Shown: positions 16,649 through 26,088, numbered from the stretch's first letter. The stretch: DNA of 40,357 nt from Lentisphaeria bacterium (GCA_017450705.1 JAFSTC010000098.1:1-40357); one strand, 5' to 3'. Notes: generated by a model not told the origin, from the sequence alone. Numbers and translations: made by a program.

Positions 16649-17368
16649 TCAAAAGCTCCTTATGCTCAGTCTGGCCAGAAGCGCGGCGACGGCGAACTCC
16701 GTCCGCAGGATGTGCGGTCCCAACCCCACGCCGGTGAAGCCGTGTTCCAGCAGAAAACCGTTCTCGTAATCCGTAAATCCGCCCTCCGGTCCGACGGCGA
16801 GGACGACGGGAGCCCCGGCAAAACGCTCAGGGACTTCTTCCGCGCCGGGGATCCCCGCGATCCGCGCCGCTCCCGGAGAGAGTCCGGGAAGTTCGTCTTC
16901 GATGAAGGGCTTGAACCGGGGATGGAAAAAAATCTGCGGCATGACGGTGTCGGCCGCCTGTTCGAGGGCGAGGCGCAGCTCGTTGTCGAGGTACTCCTGC
17001 GAGAGCCGCGATCCCTGCCAGAAACTTTTTTCCACCTTGAAGGAGTTGATGAAGTCGATGCGCTTGACGCCCATCTCCACGGCGCAGTTGAGGACCTTCG
17101 TGTAGGTCTGCGGCCGGGGCAGGGCGATCAGCAGCGTCACCGGCAGCGGCGGCGGCGGCGGATCCTCTTCGGAGAAGCGGAGAATCGTGAGGTCCTCTTC
17201 ACAGGCGAGGATCTCGGCGTGTCCGCGCATGCCGCCGAGGATGCCCGCCCGGCAGCGTTTGCCGGGAACGGCCTTGATGACATCCCGGAGCTGCCGGTGG
17301 CGGCGGCCGGATATCCGCGCTTCCCCGGAGGGAAGAAAGTCCTTTTCCTCCAGCAGCAGCAGATTCAC
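16649..17368 (-). CDS. rsmE: 16S rRNA (uracil-1498-N3)-methyltransferase RsmE
   Basis: A 239-residue SPOUT-class methyltransferase that methylates U1498 of 16S rRNA using S-adenosylmethionine. The C-terminal knotted domain shows the RsmE signatures LAVGPEGGFTDYE and LGPHILRTEFAVAA; the N-terminal part is the PUA-like RNA-binding domain (HRQLRDVIKA). A run of five prolines at about residues 70-74 links strands and is unusual but in frame. It begins with GTG at 17368, overlapping the pgi stop as GTGA. Confidence 0.93.
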   Translation of the reverse strand: MNLLLLEEKDFLPSGEARISGRRHRQLRDVIKAVPGKRCRAGILGGMRGHAEILACEEDLTILRFSEEDPPPPPLPVTLLIALPRPQTYTKVLNCAVEMGVKRIDFINSFKVEKSFWQGSRLSQEYLDNELRLALEQAADTVMPQIFFHPRFKPFIEDELPGLSPGAARIAGIPGAEEVPERFAGAPVVLAVGPEGGFTDYENGFLLEHGFTGVGLGPHILRTEFAVAALLARLSIRSF

Positions 17369-18933
17369 TTGACCGTGTAGACCCAGCTGCCGGAAGACGC
17401 GTCGAAGCTGCGGGAGACGCCGTCGGTGTTCAGCGCGGCCTTGTCGAGAAGCCCCGCGATCTCGGCGGCCTGTTCGGTCTTGCCGATCTTTCCGGCGATG
17501 TCAGCGGCGGTCCCGGAGACGGGGGCGATCTTTTTCAGTTCCGCCCGGAGTCCCGAGGCCAGTTTCAGAATGCCGTTGGCCGCCAGTTTGTAGGCCTGGA
17601 CGCCCGGCTGGTGGAAGGCATTGATATTGATGAATTCCGCGTAGATCGCCACAGCGCGCTCGTAGAGGGCGATGATCTGCCCGAGGGAAAACTCGTCCAG
17701 TTTCGGGATGCCGATCCTGATGATCTGCCGTCCTTTTCCCCGCAGCGCGGAGGAGAGACCCTCCAGAAAACCGTGGAGATAATCCCCCATGCGGACGCCG
17801 TCGCCCATGTCGATGGCTTTTGCGTCGGCGAGGATCTCGATGAACGTGGCGAAAAAGTCATCGCGTCCGTCGTTGAGCTGCTGGATGAACGCGTGGGCGT
17901 CCGTCCCGCCCTTGTTTCCGAAGACGTTGAGCCCCTGATGGACGGTTTTCCCGTCAAGATCCAGTTCCTTGCCGAGACTTTCCATGACCAGCTGCTGGAG
18001 ATAGCGCGAAAGCAGGACCAGACGGTCGCTGTAGGGCACGATGACCATGTTGCGGTCGCCCCGTCCGTTCCCTGCGATGTACCACATGGCCGCGAGCATC
18101 ATGGCCGGGTTCTTTTCCGGCGCCGCATCGCGCGTCCAGGCATCCATGGCGCAGGCGCCGGCGAGGAACTTTTTGAAATCCACGCCGGTCAGCGCTGCCG
18201 GAACATGACCGACGATGCTGGTTTCGCTGGTGCGTCCGCCGATGGATTCGGCCATCTCGAAGACCTTGAGCCAGCCGTTGGACCGGGCGTGGCGGTCCAA
18301 TTCGCTGCCCGACATGGTGACGGCAACGGCGTGACGGGCAAAGCCAAGGCCGCGTGAGGCGTAGAAGGACTCCATGGCGATCATGTTGTTCTTCGTCTCC
18401 CGGGTGCCGCCGGATTTGGAGATCACCAGCTGAAGGGTCCGTTCGGGATCCATCACTTCCAGCAGATCGGCGAACTCCGCCGAGTCGGTGTTGTCGAGAA
18501 AATAGAGTTTGAGGTTGTTCCCGCGTTTTTCGGCGCTCAGCTCGTTCCAGTAGGGACCGTTGACGGCAAACTGCATCAGCTGGGGGCCGAGGGCCGAACC
18601 GCCGATCCCGTTGACCACCAGCGCATCAAAGGTTTTCCCCGTGGATCCTTTTATCTCGCCGGAACGGATCCCGGCGGCGAAAGACTCGACTTCCGAAAAG
18701 AGGGCGCTCTGCGGGTAGGAGATGCGGTCGGTGAAGTGCGTGACCCGTCTCTTTTCGTCGGGATTTTTGATCTCTCCGGCTTCGATGCGCGCCATTTCTC
18801 TCGCGGCGCGTCCGAAGAGGGGAGCGAGGCGGACGATATCCGCCTCCTCGAACTTCATTCCTGCAAAAGCGATGGAGAAACCGCTCCGCCCGTCGATGAG
18901 CGTATACCTGCCGTTCCGGTCGATCCGGTCCAT
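17365..18933 (-). CDS. pgi: Glucose-6-phosphate isomerase
   Basis: A 522-residue phosphoglucose isomerase interconverting glucose-6-phosphate and fructose-6-phosphate. The SIS-type core shows NGIGGSALGPQLM and the phosphate-binding ISKSGGTRETKNN segment. The catalytic C-terminal parts are GGTDAHAFIQQLNDG and FHQPGVQAYK. The last ~70 residues form an extension beyond the minimal enzyme, similar to longer bacterial PGIs. The ATG at 18933 has an AAGGA site ~10 bp upstream, and it follows yebC by 27 bp in the same transcript. Together with the PPi-phosphofructokinase it covers the first steps of glycolysis. Confidence 0.95.
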   Translation of the reverse strand: MDRIDRNGRYTLIDGRSGFSIAFAGMKFEEADIVRLAPLFGRAAREMARIEAGEIKNPDEKRRVTHFTDRISYPQSALFSEVESFAAGIRSGEIKGSTGKTFDALVVNGIGGSALGPQLMQFAVNGPYWNELSAEKRGNNLKLYFLDNTDSAEFADLLEVMDPERTLQLVISKSGGTRETKNNMIAMESFYASRGLGFARHAVAVTMSGSELDRHARSNGWLKVFEMAESIGGRTSETSIVGHVPAALTGVDFKKFLAGACAMDAWTRDAAPEKNPAMMLAAMWYIAGNGRGDRNMVIVPYSDRLVLLSRYLQQLVMESLGKELDLDGKTVHQGLNVFGNKGGTDAHAFIQQLNDGRDDFFATFIEILADAKAIDMGDGVRMGDYLHGFLEGLSSALRGKGRQIIRIGIPKLDEFSLGQIIALYERAVAIYAEFININAFHQPGVQAYKLAANGILKLASGLRAELKKIAPVSGTAADIAGKIGKTEQAAEIAGLLDKAALNTDGVSRSFDASSGSWVYTVK

Positions 18934-18960
18934 AGGTCAAGATCCTTTTTTTTCGCGGGC

Positions 18961-19710
18961 TTACTCTTCGATCTGATCGGCGATCTCGTCCGGGATCTCG
19001 TAGTTGGCGGTGACCTGCTGGACGTCGTCCAGTTCTTCCATGCGGTCCAGAAGACGGAGGACCTGCGAGGCCACTTTGGGATCGGTCACGGGCACGACCA
19101 TGTCCGGCTTGCGGACGATCTCCGCCTGGTCGGTGGTGATGCCGTTGTCGGAAAAGACTTTGCAGAGCGGTTCGAAGGCTTCGGGATCCGCCCAGATTTC
19201 GGCGACGCCGTCCTCGACCGAAAGATCGTTGGCGCCCGCGTCGAGAACAAGATCCATCAGTTTGTCCTCGTCGGCCCACTCACCGGAAATGATGAAATGC
19301 GCCTGGCGCTGGAACAGACGGGAGACTGCGCCGGAACCGGCCATGTTGCCGCCGTTGCGGTCGAAAACCATGCGTACGTCGCTGATGGAGCGGTTCCGGT
19401 TGTCGGTGAGACAGTCAACGACGACGGCGACGCCGCCCGCGGCATAGCCTTCGTACACGATCTCTTCATAAACGACGTCGCCGAGTTCGCCGCTGCCCTT
19501 CTTGATGGCGCGTTCGATGTTGGCGTTGGGCATGTTGGCCGCCTTGGCCGCGGCGAGTGCCGCCCGCAGACGGGGATTGGCGTCGGGATCGCTGCCGTTC
19601 TTGGCGGCGACCATGATCTCTTTGCCGATGCGGGAAAAGGCTTTTCCCTTGAGTTTATCCGCCGCGTCTTTCTTGTGCTTGATATTGGCCCATTTACTGT
19701 GTCCGGACAT
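18961..19710 (-). CDS. YebC/PmpR family protein
   Basis: A 249-residue member of the YebC/PmpR/TACO1 family. The start MSGHSKWANIKHKK is the family hallmark, followed by the KGSGE loop and VYEGYAAGGVAV strand of the three-domain fold, and an acidic C-terminus. Family members were named DNA-binding transcriptional regulators, and some act on translation of difficult peptide stretches, so the exact role here is open. The ATG at 19710 has an AAAGGAG ribosome site; the longer open frame to 19848 crosses the promoter and is not used. It is the first gene of the pgi-rsmE-mtnA run. Confidence 0.95.
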   Translation of the reverse strand: MSGHSKWANIKHKKDAADKLKGKAFSRIGKEIMVAAKNGSDPDANPRLRAALAAAKAANMPNANIERAIKKGSGELGDVVYEEIVYEGYAAGGVAVVVDCLTDNRNRSISDVRMVFDRNGGNMAGSGAVSRLFQRQAHFIISGEWADEDKLMDLVLDAGANDLSVEDGVAEIWADPEAFEPLCKVFSDNGITTDQAEIVRKPDMVVPVTDPKVASQVLRLLDRMEELDDVQQVTANYEIPDEIADQIEE

Positions 19711-19755
19711 CTTGGATACTCCTTTTGTCAGTGAAAAGAAAAAAACGCTGTGCAT

Positions 19756-19784
19756 AACATAGCACCATCGGCCCCGTATTTCAA
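19756..19784 (-). promoter_or_regulatory. Promoter of yebC-pgi-rsmE-mtnA
   Basis: On the minus strand TTGAAA (19779-19784), 17 bp, then TATGTT (19756-19761), about 45 bp before the yebC start. Confidence 0.65.
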
Positions 19785-19861
19785 GAGAGACGCCGCATTT
19801 TGAGATAAGAAAGCGACTGGGAGCTCCGGGGGATTTTCTCCCGGACACCCCCCCGGGTAAC

Positions 19862-19890
19862 TTGAAAAAAACAGGATTTCAGGCTATATT
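19862..19890 (+). promoter_or_regulatory. Promoter of the long greA gene
   Basis: TTGAAA (19862-19867), exactly 17 bp, then TATATT (19885-19890), about 45 bp before the greA start. A GC hairpin (CCGGG...CCCGG, near 19830-19850) lies just upstream, between the divergent promoters. Confidence 0.7.
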
Positions 19891-19935
19891 ATCAGGACAA
19901 ATGCAAAACAGAACCACGTGGAACGGGGGGAAGGT

Positions 19936-22044
19936 ATGGATAAGGACACGCTTGATTCTCTGTTGTCGGATGTCATCGACAAGCCCGGGAAGGCCAATCT
20001 GGACAGCCTGAAAAATTTTCTGAAGGAGGCCGGTTCTCCGCTCTCCGCGGATGTTTCGGGAGCTCTCGAGGTCCTCTGGGAGGCCTGGAGCACGGCTGAA
20101 TTCGACACTGCGATGGCCGAGCTCTGCATCACTTCCGCGGAGCTGGCCGTCGCCGACAGTCCCCTGTTCCGCAAAGTGCTGGTCAGTGCCGTCAAGACGA
20201 TGCTCCCCAACGATCTCGGCCACAATCCCGTCATGCGGGCTTTGGGCGTCCGCGACGAGAAGACCCCGCTTCCCGAAGTGGCGACAAGACTGCGGCGTCT
20301 GCTCGCCTTGAGGTCGGGCGCAGTTATTTTCATCCCCTCTTCCGGACGCTGGGGAGCTGCAAGTTCCGTCGATCCCTTCAACGGAACGGTTCTCGTCAAC
20401 GGTTTCCGCGGCGTCGGCTCATCCGCGAGCATCCCTCTTGAGCAGATCCTGCGGGACGTCGTCGTTCTTCAGCAGGACATCGAGCTGGATCAGCTCGTCA
20501 GATCCGACCGGGTCCCGGTGGCTTCGTCGAAATTCCGCGATATCGTCCGGCGGCGGGCCCGCATTTCCGTTTCGGATTCCCAGATGCGCGCCATGGCTCT
20601 CGCCGGCTGCGCGGCAAAGATGACGCCCGCCACCTTCGAGGCCTACTGGAACGCCGCGGCTCCCGCTCCGGCGGCGGGCAGTGTCCGCAAGTCCTGGCAG
20701 GGCCGCAGCATCCAGGAGATCAATGTCCTTCTTGACGCGGAGGAAAAGGCAGGGGAAAAAGGCAAATTCGACGCTGCCGCCTGCGAGGCGTTCAAAAACT
20801 TCTTCACCCGGCTCCGCTCTGAGAGTGCTTCGGGAGAGAGCCGGAACCTGGCCGAGCTTGTCGGAAAGCTCTCCGTCCGTTGCGATGCCGACGTTCTGAA
20901 GGACATACTGGCTCCTCTGACAGCCAAGGCTGCGTTCTGGCCTGTCAATCCCGTCCAGGCGCCTCTGGCCTCCCTTTCGGTCTGGGGCGAGATCGCCGCG
21001 AAAAACGTGGAGAATCTTGCCAAGGTGACCTCCCTCGTTTTTCCGAAGGAGTATCTGGCAAAATGCATGCTGTGTTTGCCGCTCAAGGCGCTGAACGCCT
21101 TCGGCGGCATGGTCTCCGGAGAGATCCTGTTCGACGCCGTCTGCAGCTGCAAAAATCTCTCTGCGGACATCCTGCTCTGGATATGGAAGAACCGCAAGAG
21201 GGCGGATCTCGGTGAACTGACCGAGCTTCTGACGGTGGAGAACGTCTGCCGCGTCCTCGGCGGAAGCGATGTTCCCAAGGCCTGGACTCCGGCCCGCCGG
21301 GATCTGCGCAATCTTCTCCTTGACAATGCCGATTTCCAGAAATTCATCCTCGACGCCGCTTCCGGAGACGCGGTCCTCTTCGCCTCCGTCCTTCAGGGGG
21401 CGCTGTTCCTCACCGCCAGCGAACGTCAGAGTCTCATGGTCAAACTCTCCCGGCACTCGTCCATGCTTCAGGAATATCTTGAAAGCGGCGCGGGACAGCG
21501 GATCCTCAGAGCCGGTGTCGGCACCACCGACGAGGCAGAGGCGCCGCAGGAGATCCAGCCGGACTTCACGAGCGTTCACTCGCAGAAGCGTCTCTCCAAG
21601 GAGCTTGACGACATCATCAATATCCACGTTCCCGAGAACCGCGAGGCCCTCAAAACGGCCCGGGCTCACGGTGATTTCAGGGAGAATTCGGAATTCGACG
21701 CGGCCAAGGAACGGCGCAATTACCTCAGCCGCCGCCGTTCCGAGCTGGAACGGCTTCTGGCCATCATCCAGCCGGTGATCATGGCCGGCGTCACGGTAAG
21801 CGATACAGCCGTGATCGGTTCGGAGGTCGATCTCGTGTACTCCGACGGAGCGAAAGAGACCTATTCTCTGCTGGGGGCTTGGGACGGCGATCCCGACCGC
21901 GGGTTCCTCTCCTACAAAACCCGGCTGGGCGCAGCCGTTCTGAACAGGAAAGTCGGCGAATCCTTCAAGGTCGGCGAACGTGAATGCCGTCTTGCAGCGG
22001 TCAGACCGCTGCCCGCCGCCCTCATCGCGGAGCTTGATGCTTGA
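19936..22044 (+). CDS. greA: GreA-domain transcription elongation factor with long N-terminal extension
   Basis: A 702-residue protein. Its last ~158 residues are a full GreA module, the factor that enters the RNA polymerase secondary channel and stimulates cleavage of backtracked RNA. The coiled-coil tip reads GDFRENSEFDAAKERR, with the catalytic-tip acidic pair at Asp580 and Glu583. The C-terminal FKBP-like part follows (GSEVDLVYSDGAKETYSLLG). The preceding ~540 residues are helical, soluble-looking and unrecognised; they lack a signal or membrane segment. As I recall, chlamydial GreA proteins are also ~715 residues with such an extension, so this seems a shared PVC architecture. The ATG at 19936 follows a GGGGGGAAGG site; no second, short greA is in the window. 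Confidence 0.88.
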   Translation: MDKDTLDSLLSDVIDKPGKANLDSLKNFLKEAGSPLSADVSGALEVLWEAWSTAEFDTAMAELCITSAELAVADSPLFRKVLVSAVKTMLPNDLGHNPVMRALGVRDEKTPLPEVATRLRRLLALRSGAVIFIPSSGRWGAASSVDPFNGTVLVNGFRGVGSSASIPLEQILRDVVVLQQDIELDQLVRSDRVPVASSKFRDIVRRRARISVSDSQMRAMALAGCAAKMTPATFEAYWNAAAPAPAAGSVRKSWQGRSIQEINVLLDAEEKAGEKGKFDAAACEAFKNFFTRLRSESASGESRNLAELVGKLSVRCDADVLKDILAPLTAKAAFWPVNPVQAPLASLSVWGEIAAKNVENLAKVTSLVFPKEYLAKCMLCLPLKALNAFGGMVSGEILFDAVCSCKNLSADILLWIWKNRKRADLGELTELLTVENVCRVLGGSDVPKAWTPARRDLRNLLLDNADFQKFILDAASGDAVLFASVLQGALFLTASERQSLMVKLSRHSSMLQEYLESGAGQRILRAGVGTTDEAEAPQEIQPDFTSVHSQKRLSKELDDIINIHVPENREALKTARAHGDFRENSEFDAAKERRNYLSRRRSELERLLAIIQPVIMAGVTVSDTAVIGSEVDLVYSDGAKETYSLLGAWDGDPDRGFLSYKTRLGAAVLNRKVGESFKVGERECRLAAVRPLPAALIAELDA

Positions 22045-22883
22045 GACGCAGAACAGAATACTACGACTTTCACATTCCCCGCGTCCCGACGCGGTTGAAA
22101 AACTGGCGGCGCTGCATCGGATACGGCGGCGTGGAGCTGTTGCGCGGGGGAAGCGTCGATCTCGTCTCGTATCGGCTTGAGGCGCCCGTTCCCGCCGCTT
22201 CCGGAAGGCGGATCGCCTTTGTTTCCGATCTGCACTACAAGGGAACCCCTGCCCAGCGCGATGTCGTGACCCAGCTGCGGGAGTATCTTCTCGAATTCAA
22301 GCCCGAATTGCTGCTTCTCGGCGGGGACGTCTGCAGCGATGCCGGCACGCTGAAGCTTTTTCCCGAAGTTCTGAAGCCCCTGAGTGACGCCGTGCCGCAG
22401 GCCCTGGCGGTCCCCGGGAACTGGGAGAGGGGGAAGAGCTGGATCTCCGCCGATCGCTGGCGCGATCTCTTCCGTTCCGGCGGTTTCGATGTCGGGTTCA
22501 ACGAATTCAGAACGCTGGACGTTTTTCAGATCTTCTGCTCCGAAGACCCTTCTTTCGGGAATCCCGTTCTGCCGGGAGAGTGGACCCGGGGGAAACTCAG
22601 GATCCTTCTCACCCATCGTCCCGACACGGTCATTGCCCTCGATGAACCGTGGCGGTCGGAGGCACACCTGGCGCTCTGCGGACACACTCACGGCGGGCAG
22701 CTCCGTCTGCCGTTCATCGGATCCATTTTTGCTGCGAGCGTTTACGGCTGTCGTCTCGACTACGGCTGTTTTCGGCACAGATTCCGCGACACCGTGATGA
22801 TCGTCTCATCTGGTGCCGGACAAGGCTCCTTCCCGTGGCGGATCAACTGCCGGCGGGAGATGGTGCTTATCGATTTCCTGTGA
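22041..22883 (+). CDS. Metallophosphoesterase (YaeI/YkuE-like) with GNWE motif
   Basis: A 280-residue calcineurin-like phosphoesterase. Binuclear metal ligands: Asp63 and His65 (SDLHYKG), Asp96 (GGDVCSD), Asn127 (PGNWE), His192 (LTHRPD), and His215 and His217 in CGHTHGGQLRLP. The last motif matches the YaeI/YkuE group that acts on phospholipid or UDP-linked pyrophosphate substrates. The usual GNH(D/E) catalytic histidine is replaced by Trp128, which may change or reduce activity. The start is TTG at 22041, overlapping the greA stop as TTGA. There is no clear signal peptide, although the group is often membrane-associated. Its 3' end overlaps the opposing EF-hand gene by 17 bp. Confidence 0.82.
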   Translation: MRRRTEYYDFHIPRVPTRLKNWRRCIGYGGVELLRGGSVDLVSYRLEAPVPAASGRRIAFVSDLHYKGTPAQRDVVTQLREYLLEFKPELLLLGGDVCSDAGTLKLFPEVLKPLSDAVPQALAVPGNWERGKSWISADRWRDLFRSGGFDVGFNEFRTLDVFQIFCSEDPSFGNPVLPGEWTRGKLRILLTHRPDTVIALDEPWRSEAHLALCGHTHGGQLRLPFIGSIFAASVYGCRLDYGCFRHRFRDTVMIVSSGAGQGSFPWRINCRREMVLIDFL

Positions 22884-25167
22884 CGGGGGAGGGCGCAGCG
22901 GTTTTGCCCTGCACCGCGGGTTTCGCCGCGGGGGCTGCCGCAGGCTTCGCGGGGATCGCCCGCGTTTCATGTTTCGGCGTCGTGGCGGGAACGGGACATG
23001 TTTTCCGCGCGGCGCAGATTTTTTTCTCCCTGCCGGCCTTCATCCGGGATTCCAGACAGACGTTCCGGGCAACGAGCGTCGCGATCAGCAGCAGGAGCAA
23101 AATGATCCAGAGGATCATCCTCATCGTGCCTTTCCTTTCCGGCGGCATAAGCTCCGGGTCCTGGTGCGACGCGTTCGGACGGGCGGGTGCCATCGTGAAG
23201 AAATTTCCGAGCTTCCGCGACAGCCGCATGGGGAAGTTCAGCGCACATCCCGAGGCTTCGAGGAAACGTCCCAAGTCTCTCCTGTAGAGCTTGATCAGGG
23301 AGATGACGACGATGGGACCGCCGAAGACGACCAGTATGCCGATCAGGACGGCGATGATGTTCAGGAGGGAAATATTCTGCAGACTTTTCACAATGAACGC
23401 CACGGAGCTGCCGATCGCGGCAAGACCGATCCCGCCGCCCATCAGGAGCATGGAACCGTTGACGCCCTGATTGGACTTGGCCTCCTGCTGGGGAAGTTTC
23501 CCGGAGGATATGGCTTTGCTGAGGTTCTGCTGCGCTTCGTTGCTCTTGGCCGTCATCATTTTGTCGGCCTGTTTGCCGAGAAACTCGCCCATGCGCAGGA
23601 ACGGACTCTTCAGCGCTTCCGATACGGAGACAGGCTGACGGAGAAAATCGGTTATCTTGGCATCGTAAACGTCTCCGGCGGCATCGAAGAACACTCCCCG
23701 TTTGCCGGGGAAGAGATTGCGCATATTGCCGGAAGTGATGGCAACGGCGAGCAGCTGTTTCTTGAGCGCGCCCGGAAGTCCCCGGGAGGTCTCCACATAG
23801 GCGACGCAGATGTTGCTTCCCGTGACGATGCTTTTGTGCTCGGGCAGATTGCTGACGGGGACGGCCAGCGAAAAATGCCGTCCGTCCATGATGAGTCTTC
23901 CCGTCTGGAGCAGACTGTTGATCCCCGGCTCGAAGAGAGCCCCCAGGTTGAGGAAATTCTTGAGAAAATCAAGTATGTCGCGCTGGAAAAGGATCAGTTT
24001 GTGAAGTTTTTCGACCCCAGCGAGGACTGTTCCCGCCTCGATGTCGCTTGCGATCATTTCCTCGACGGCGGTCACGTTTTCATCCTTGACGGCGTCTTCC
24101 AGAGCCTGCCGCGGCGTATCGAAAAGCGCCGGATACTCGGGACGCCGGGCGAACCAGCCCGCCGCCGGAGCGATCTTGGCGGAAAATTCACGCCAGGAAG
24201 CGGAGGAAAGTTTTTTGCCGTTCAGGAATGGTTCGACTTCGGGCAGTTCCGCGAACCGGAGGATCTTCTCCGCCCAGAGGGGATTCAACGCTCCGTCCAT
24301 ATCCAGATTCTCCTCGGGGGAGGGGGTGGCGATGGCGATCTTCTGCAGCATCGCCAGCACATCGGCAGGTGTTCTGACGTCGGCGATGGAGTCTTTTTTT
24401 GCCAGCCGCTCCGGATCGGAATCGAGGAATGCCAGCGTTTCGGAACTCAGAAAGAAATCATCCACAACGGATTTTATCTGTGTGAAACACGAGCAGACCT
24501 CCTGTGTCCTGTCCCCGAAGGGCAGCAGGGCGCTGTCGGCGTCGGCCTCCTTGTACCAGGCGATCAGGGCGTTCGCCGCCGTGACGAAATCCGCGAGCTG
24601 GGTGCCGTTGATGCCGACGGTCCCGGAGATGTCGACGGAGCCCCCCGAGAACTTGACGGCAAGCGCGATGGTCTCGGCGGCGCCGGGCATGGCGAATTCG
24701 GCGGAGACGATGCCGTCCCCGTTGTGCGTGACGCAGCTTTTGATCTGCTTCTCATCTTTGACGTCGTCGAGCGAGATCCTGCCCTCGGAGGGTTTCCCGA
24801 GATTGTGCAGGACCTGCCGGGCGGATCGGGAGATCTCCAATCCCGTTGCGGAATCGGTGTTGAGCCGGCTCAATTCGAGGACGGAACTCCTTTCGTTCAC
24901 CCCCGTTCCGTCCTTCAGGACATCCAGCAGAAAAGCGATCGCCGCCTTCAGTTCGTCGGTCCGGATCTTGCCGTTTTTGTCGGTGTCGAGGTATTCGAGG
25001 AATTTCGGATCTGCGCGCAGGGAGATGATGTCCAGCCCCGTCACGGCAAACAGGGCTTCATCCAGTTCCAGAACGGCCTTCAGATCGTCGAAGTTTTCAG
25101 CGACAGGCTGGATCGATCCGCCGATGCGGCGAAATGTCAGCCCGGATGCGGGAGATGTCGAACTCAT
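22867..25167 (-). CDS. EF-hand membrane protein of unknown function
   Basis: A 766-residue protein that I do not recognise beyond its parts. Residues 61-72 form a canonical calcium-binding EF-hand loop (DTDKNGKIRTDE), and a degenerate second loop is possible near THNGDG. About 570 mostly soluble residues follow from the N-terminus. Then come membrane segments at about 571-593, 600-622 and 684-703, the last followed by a basic Ala/Pro/Lys-rich tail of ~60 residues. There is no N-terminal signal, so the large N-terminal region is probably cytoplasmic. It lies 24 bp after arnD with a GGGGA ribosome site, apparently the third gene of an arnA-arnD transcript. A calcium-responsive role in the envelope is conceivable but only inferred. 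Confidence 0.7.
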   Translation of the reverse strand: MSSTSPASGLTFRRIGGSIQPVAENFDDLKAVLELDEALFAVTGLDIISLRADPKFLEYLDTDKNGKIRTDELKAAIAFLLDVLKDGTGVNERSSVLELSRLNTDSATGLEISRSARQVLHNLGKPSEGRISLDDVKDEKQIKSCVTHNGDGIVSAEFAMPGAAETIALAVKFSGGSVDISGTVGINGTQLADFVTAANALIAWYKEADADSALLPFGDRTQEVCSCFTQIKSVVDDFFLSSETLAFLDSDPERLAKKDSIADVRTPADVLAMLQKIAIATPSPEENLDMDGALNPLWAEKILRFAELPEVEPFLNGKKLSSASWREFSAKIAPAAGWFARRPEYPALFDTPRQALEDAVKDENVTAVEEMIASDIEAGTVLAGVEKLHKLILFQRDILDFLKNFLNLGALFEPGINSLLQTGRLIMDGRHFSLAVPVSNLPEHKSIVTGSNICVAYVETSRGLPGALKKQLLAVAITSGNMRNLFPGKRGVFFDAAGDVYDAKITDFLRQPVSVSEALKSPFLRMGEFLGKQADKMMTAKSNEAQQNLSKAISSGKLPQQEAKSNQGVNGSMLLMGGGIGLAAIGSSVAFIVKSLQNISLLNIIAVLIGILVVFGGPIVVISLIKLYRRDLGRFLEASGCALNFPMRLSRKLGNFFTMAPARPNASHQDPELMPPERKGTMRMILWIILLLLLIATLVARNVCLESRMKAGREKKICAARKTCPVPATTPKHETRAIPAKPAAAPAAKPAVQGKTAAPSPVTGNR

Positions 25168-25191
25168 AAAAAATCCCCGGTTTTTCCGAAA

Positions 25192-26088
25192 TTATTTGGT
25201 TTCCTGCACGGCCAGGACGCCCTCTCTGCCGGGAAACTCCGCAAGGATCATTTTCCCGGACGGGGCCGTGCCGGCCGTTTCCTCCGCGATGCTGCCCAGC
25301 GGAACGACCCGGTAACCGCGGTCCAGGACCGCCTTGAGATAGGCGTCGAACATCGGTGCGCAGCGGCCGCCCTCGGCCTCCGCATGGATGGTGAGAACGT
25401 TCAGCTCATCTTCATTGAGAAGGGAGAGCTGATAGTCATTGTAGTTGTCGTCGCCGACGCCGTCCCGGCCCAGGACCTCGTCGTATGTCGGAAGCGTCAC
25501 CGGGATCTGAAGCTGGCTGAGCTTTTCCCCGTCGACCACGGGGTAGAAGGGCTGTCCCCGCCGGCAGTCCGAATTGTACGTAAAGGGAAATTCCTGTTTG
25601 ACCTTGAGCAGCAGCTCGTTGGCCCGCCAGCCCGGCGCGGCGCTGGTGCGGGGCGCGGCGCCGCAGATCTCCGTCAGGGCGTCCACGCCCCGGGAGATCT
25701 CTTTGCGCATGGCCTCCCGGGACATGGTCATCAACCGGGCCTGCGCGTAGTGGTGATCCCATGCGTGGAAACCGCATTCATGCCCGGCTGCCGCGGTCCG
25801 GCGGATGACGTCGGCATGATGTTTGCCGATCCGCGGTCCCGGCCAGGCCGTTCCCATGAGAACGATCTCCGGGCCGTACAGTCCGGCGGCGTTGGTCCTC
25901 AGCATTTTCCACAGAAACGCCGGCTTGAGCAGACGCCACAGGTGACGGCCCATGTTGTCCGGCCCGACGGAAAAGTAGAACGTCCCCTTGACGTTGTACT
26001 TCTCCAGGATCTCGCACAAGGTGCCCACACCGCGGGCGGTACCGCGGAAGGTGTCAACGTCGATACGCAGACCGATGGTTTTTTTCAT
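25192..26088 (-). CDS. arnD: 4-deoxy-4-formamido-L-arabinose-phosphoundecaprenol deformylase ArnD
   Basis: A 298-residue NodB-type polysaccharide deacetylase that removes the formyl group from Ara4FN-phosphoundecaprenol before transfer of L-Ara4N to lipid A. The match to E. coli ArnD is close and almost full length: [11 protein letters not shown] with metal ligands Asp10 and Asp12, [27 protein letters not shown] and YNSDCR. It overlaps the arnA stop as ATGA, keeping the arnA-arnD order of enterobacterial operons. It is a membrane-associated enzyme in the known system; no transmembrane segment is evident here. Confidence 0.95.
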   Translation of the reverse strand: MKKTIGLRIDVDTFRGTARGVGTLCEILEKYNVKGTFYFSVGPDNMGRHLWRLLKPAFLWKMLRTNAAGLYGPEIVLMGTAWPGPRIGKHHADVIRRTAAAGHECGFHAWDHHYAQARLMTMSREAMRKEISRGVDALTEICGAAPRTSAAPGWRANELLLKVKQEFPFTYNSDCRRGQPFYPVVDGEKLSQLQIPVTLPTYDEVLGRDGVGDDNYNDYQLSLLNEDELNVLTIHAEAEGGRCAPMFDAYLKAVLDRGYRVVPLGSIAEETAGTAPSGKMILAEFPGREGVLAVQETK

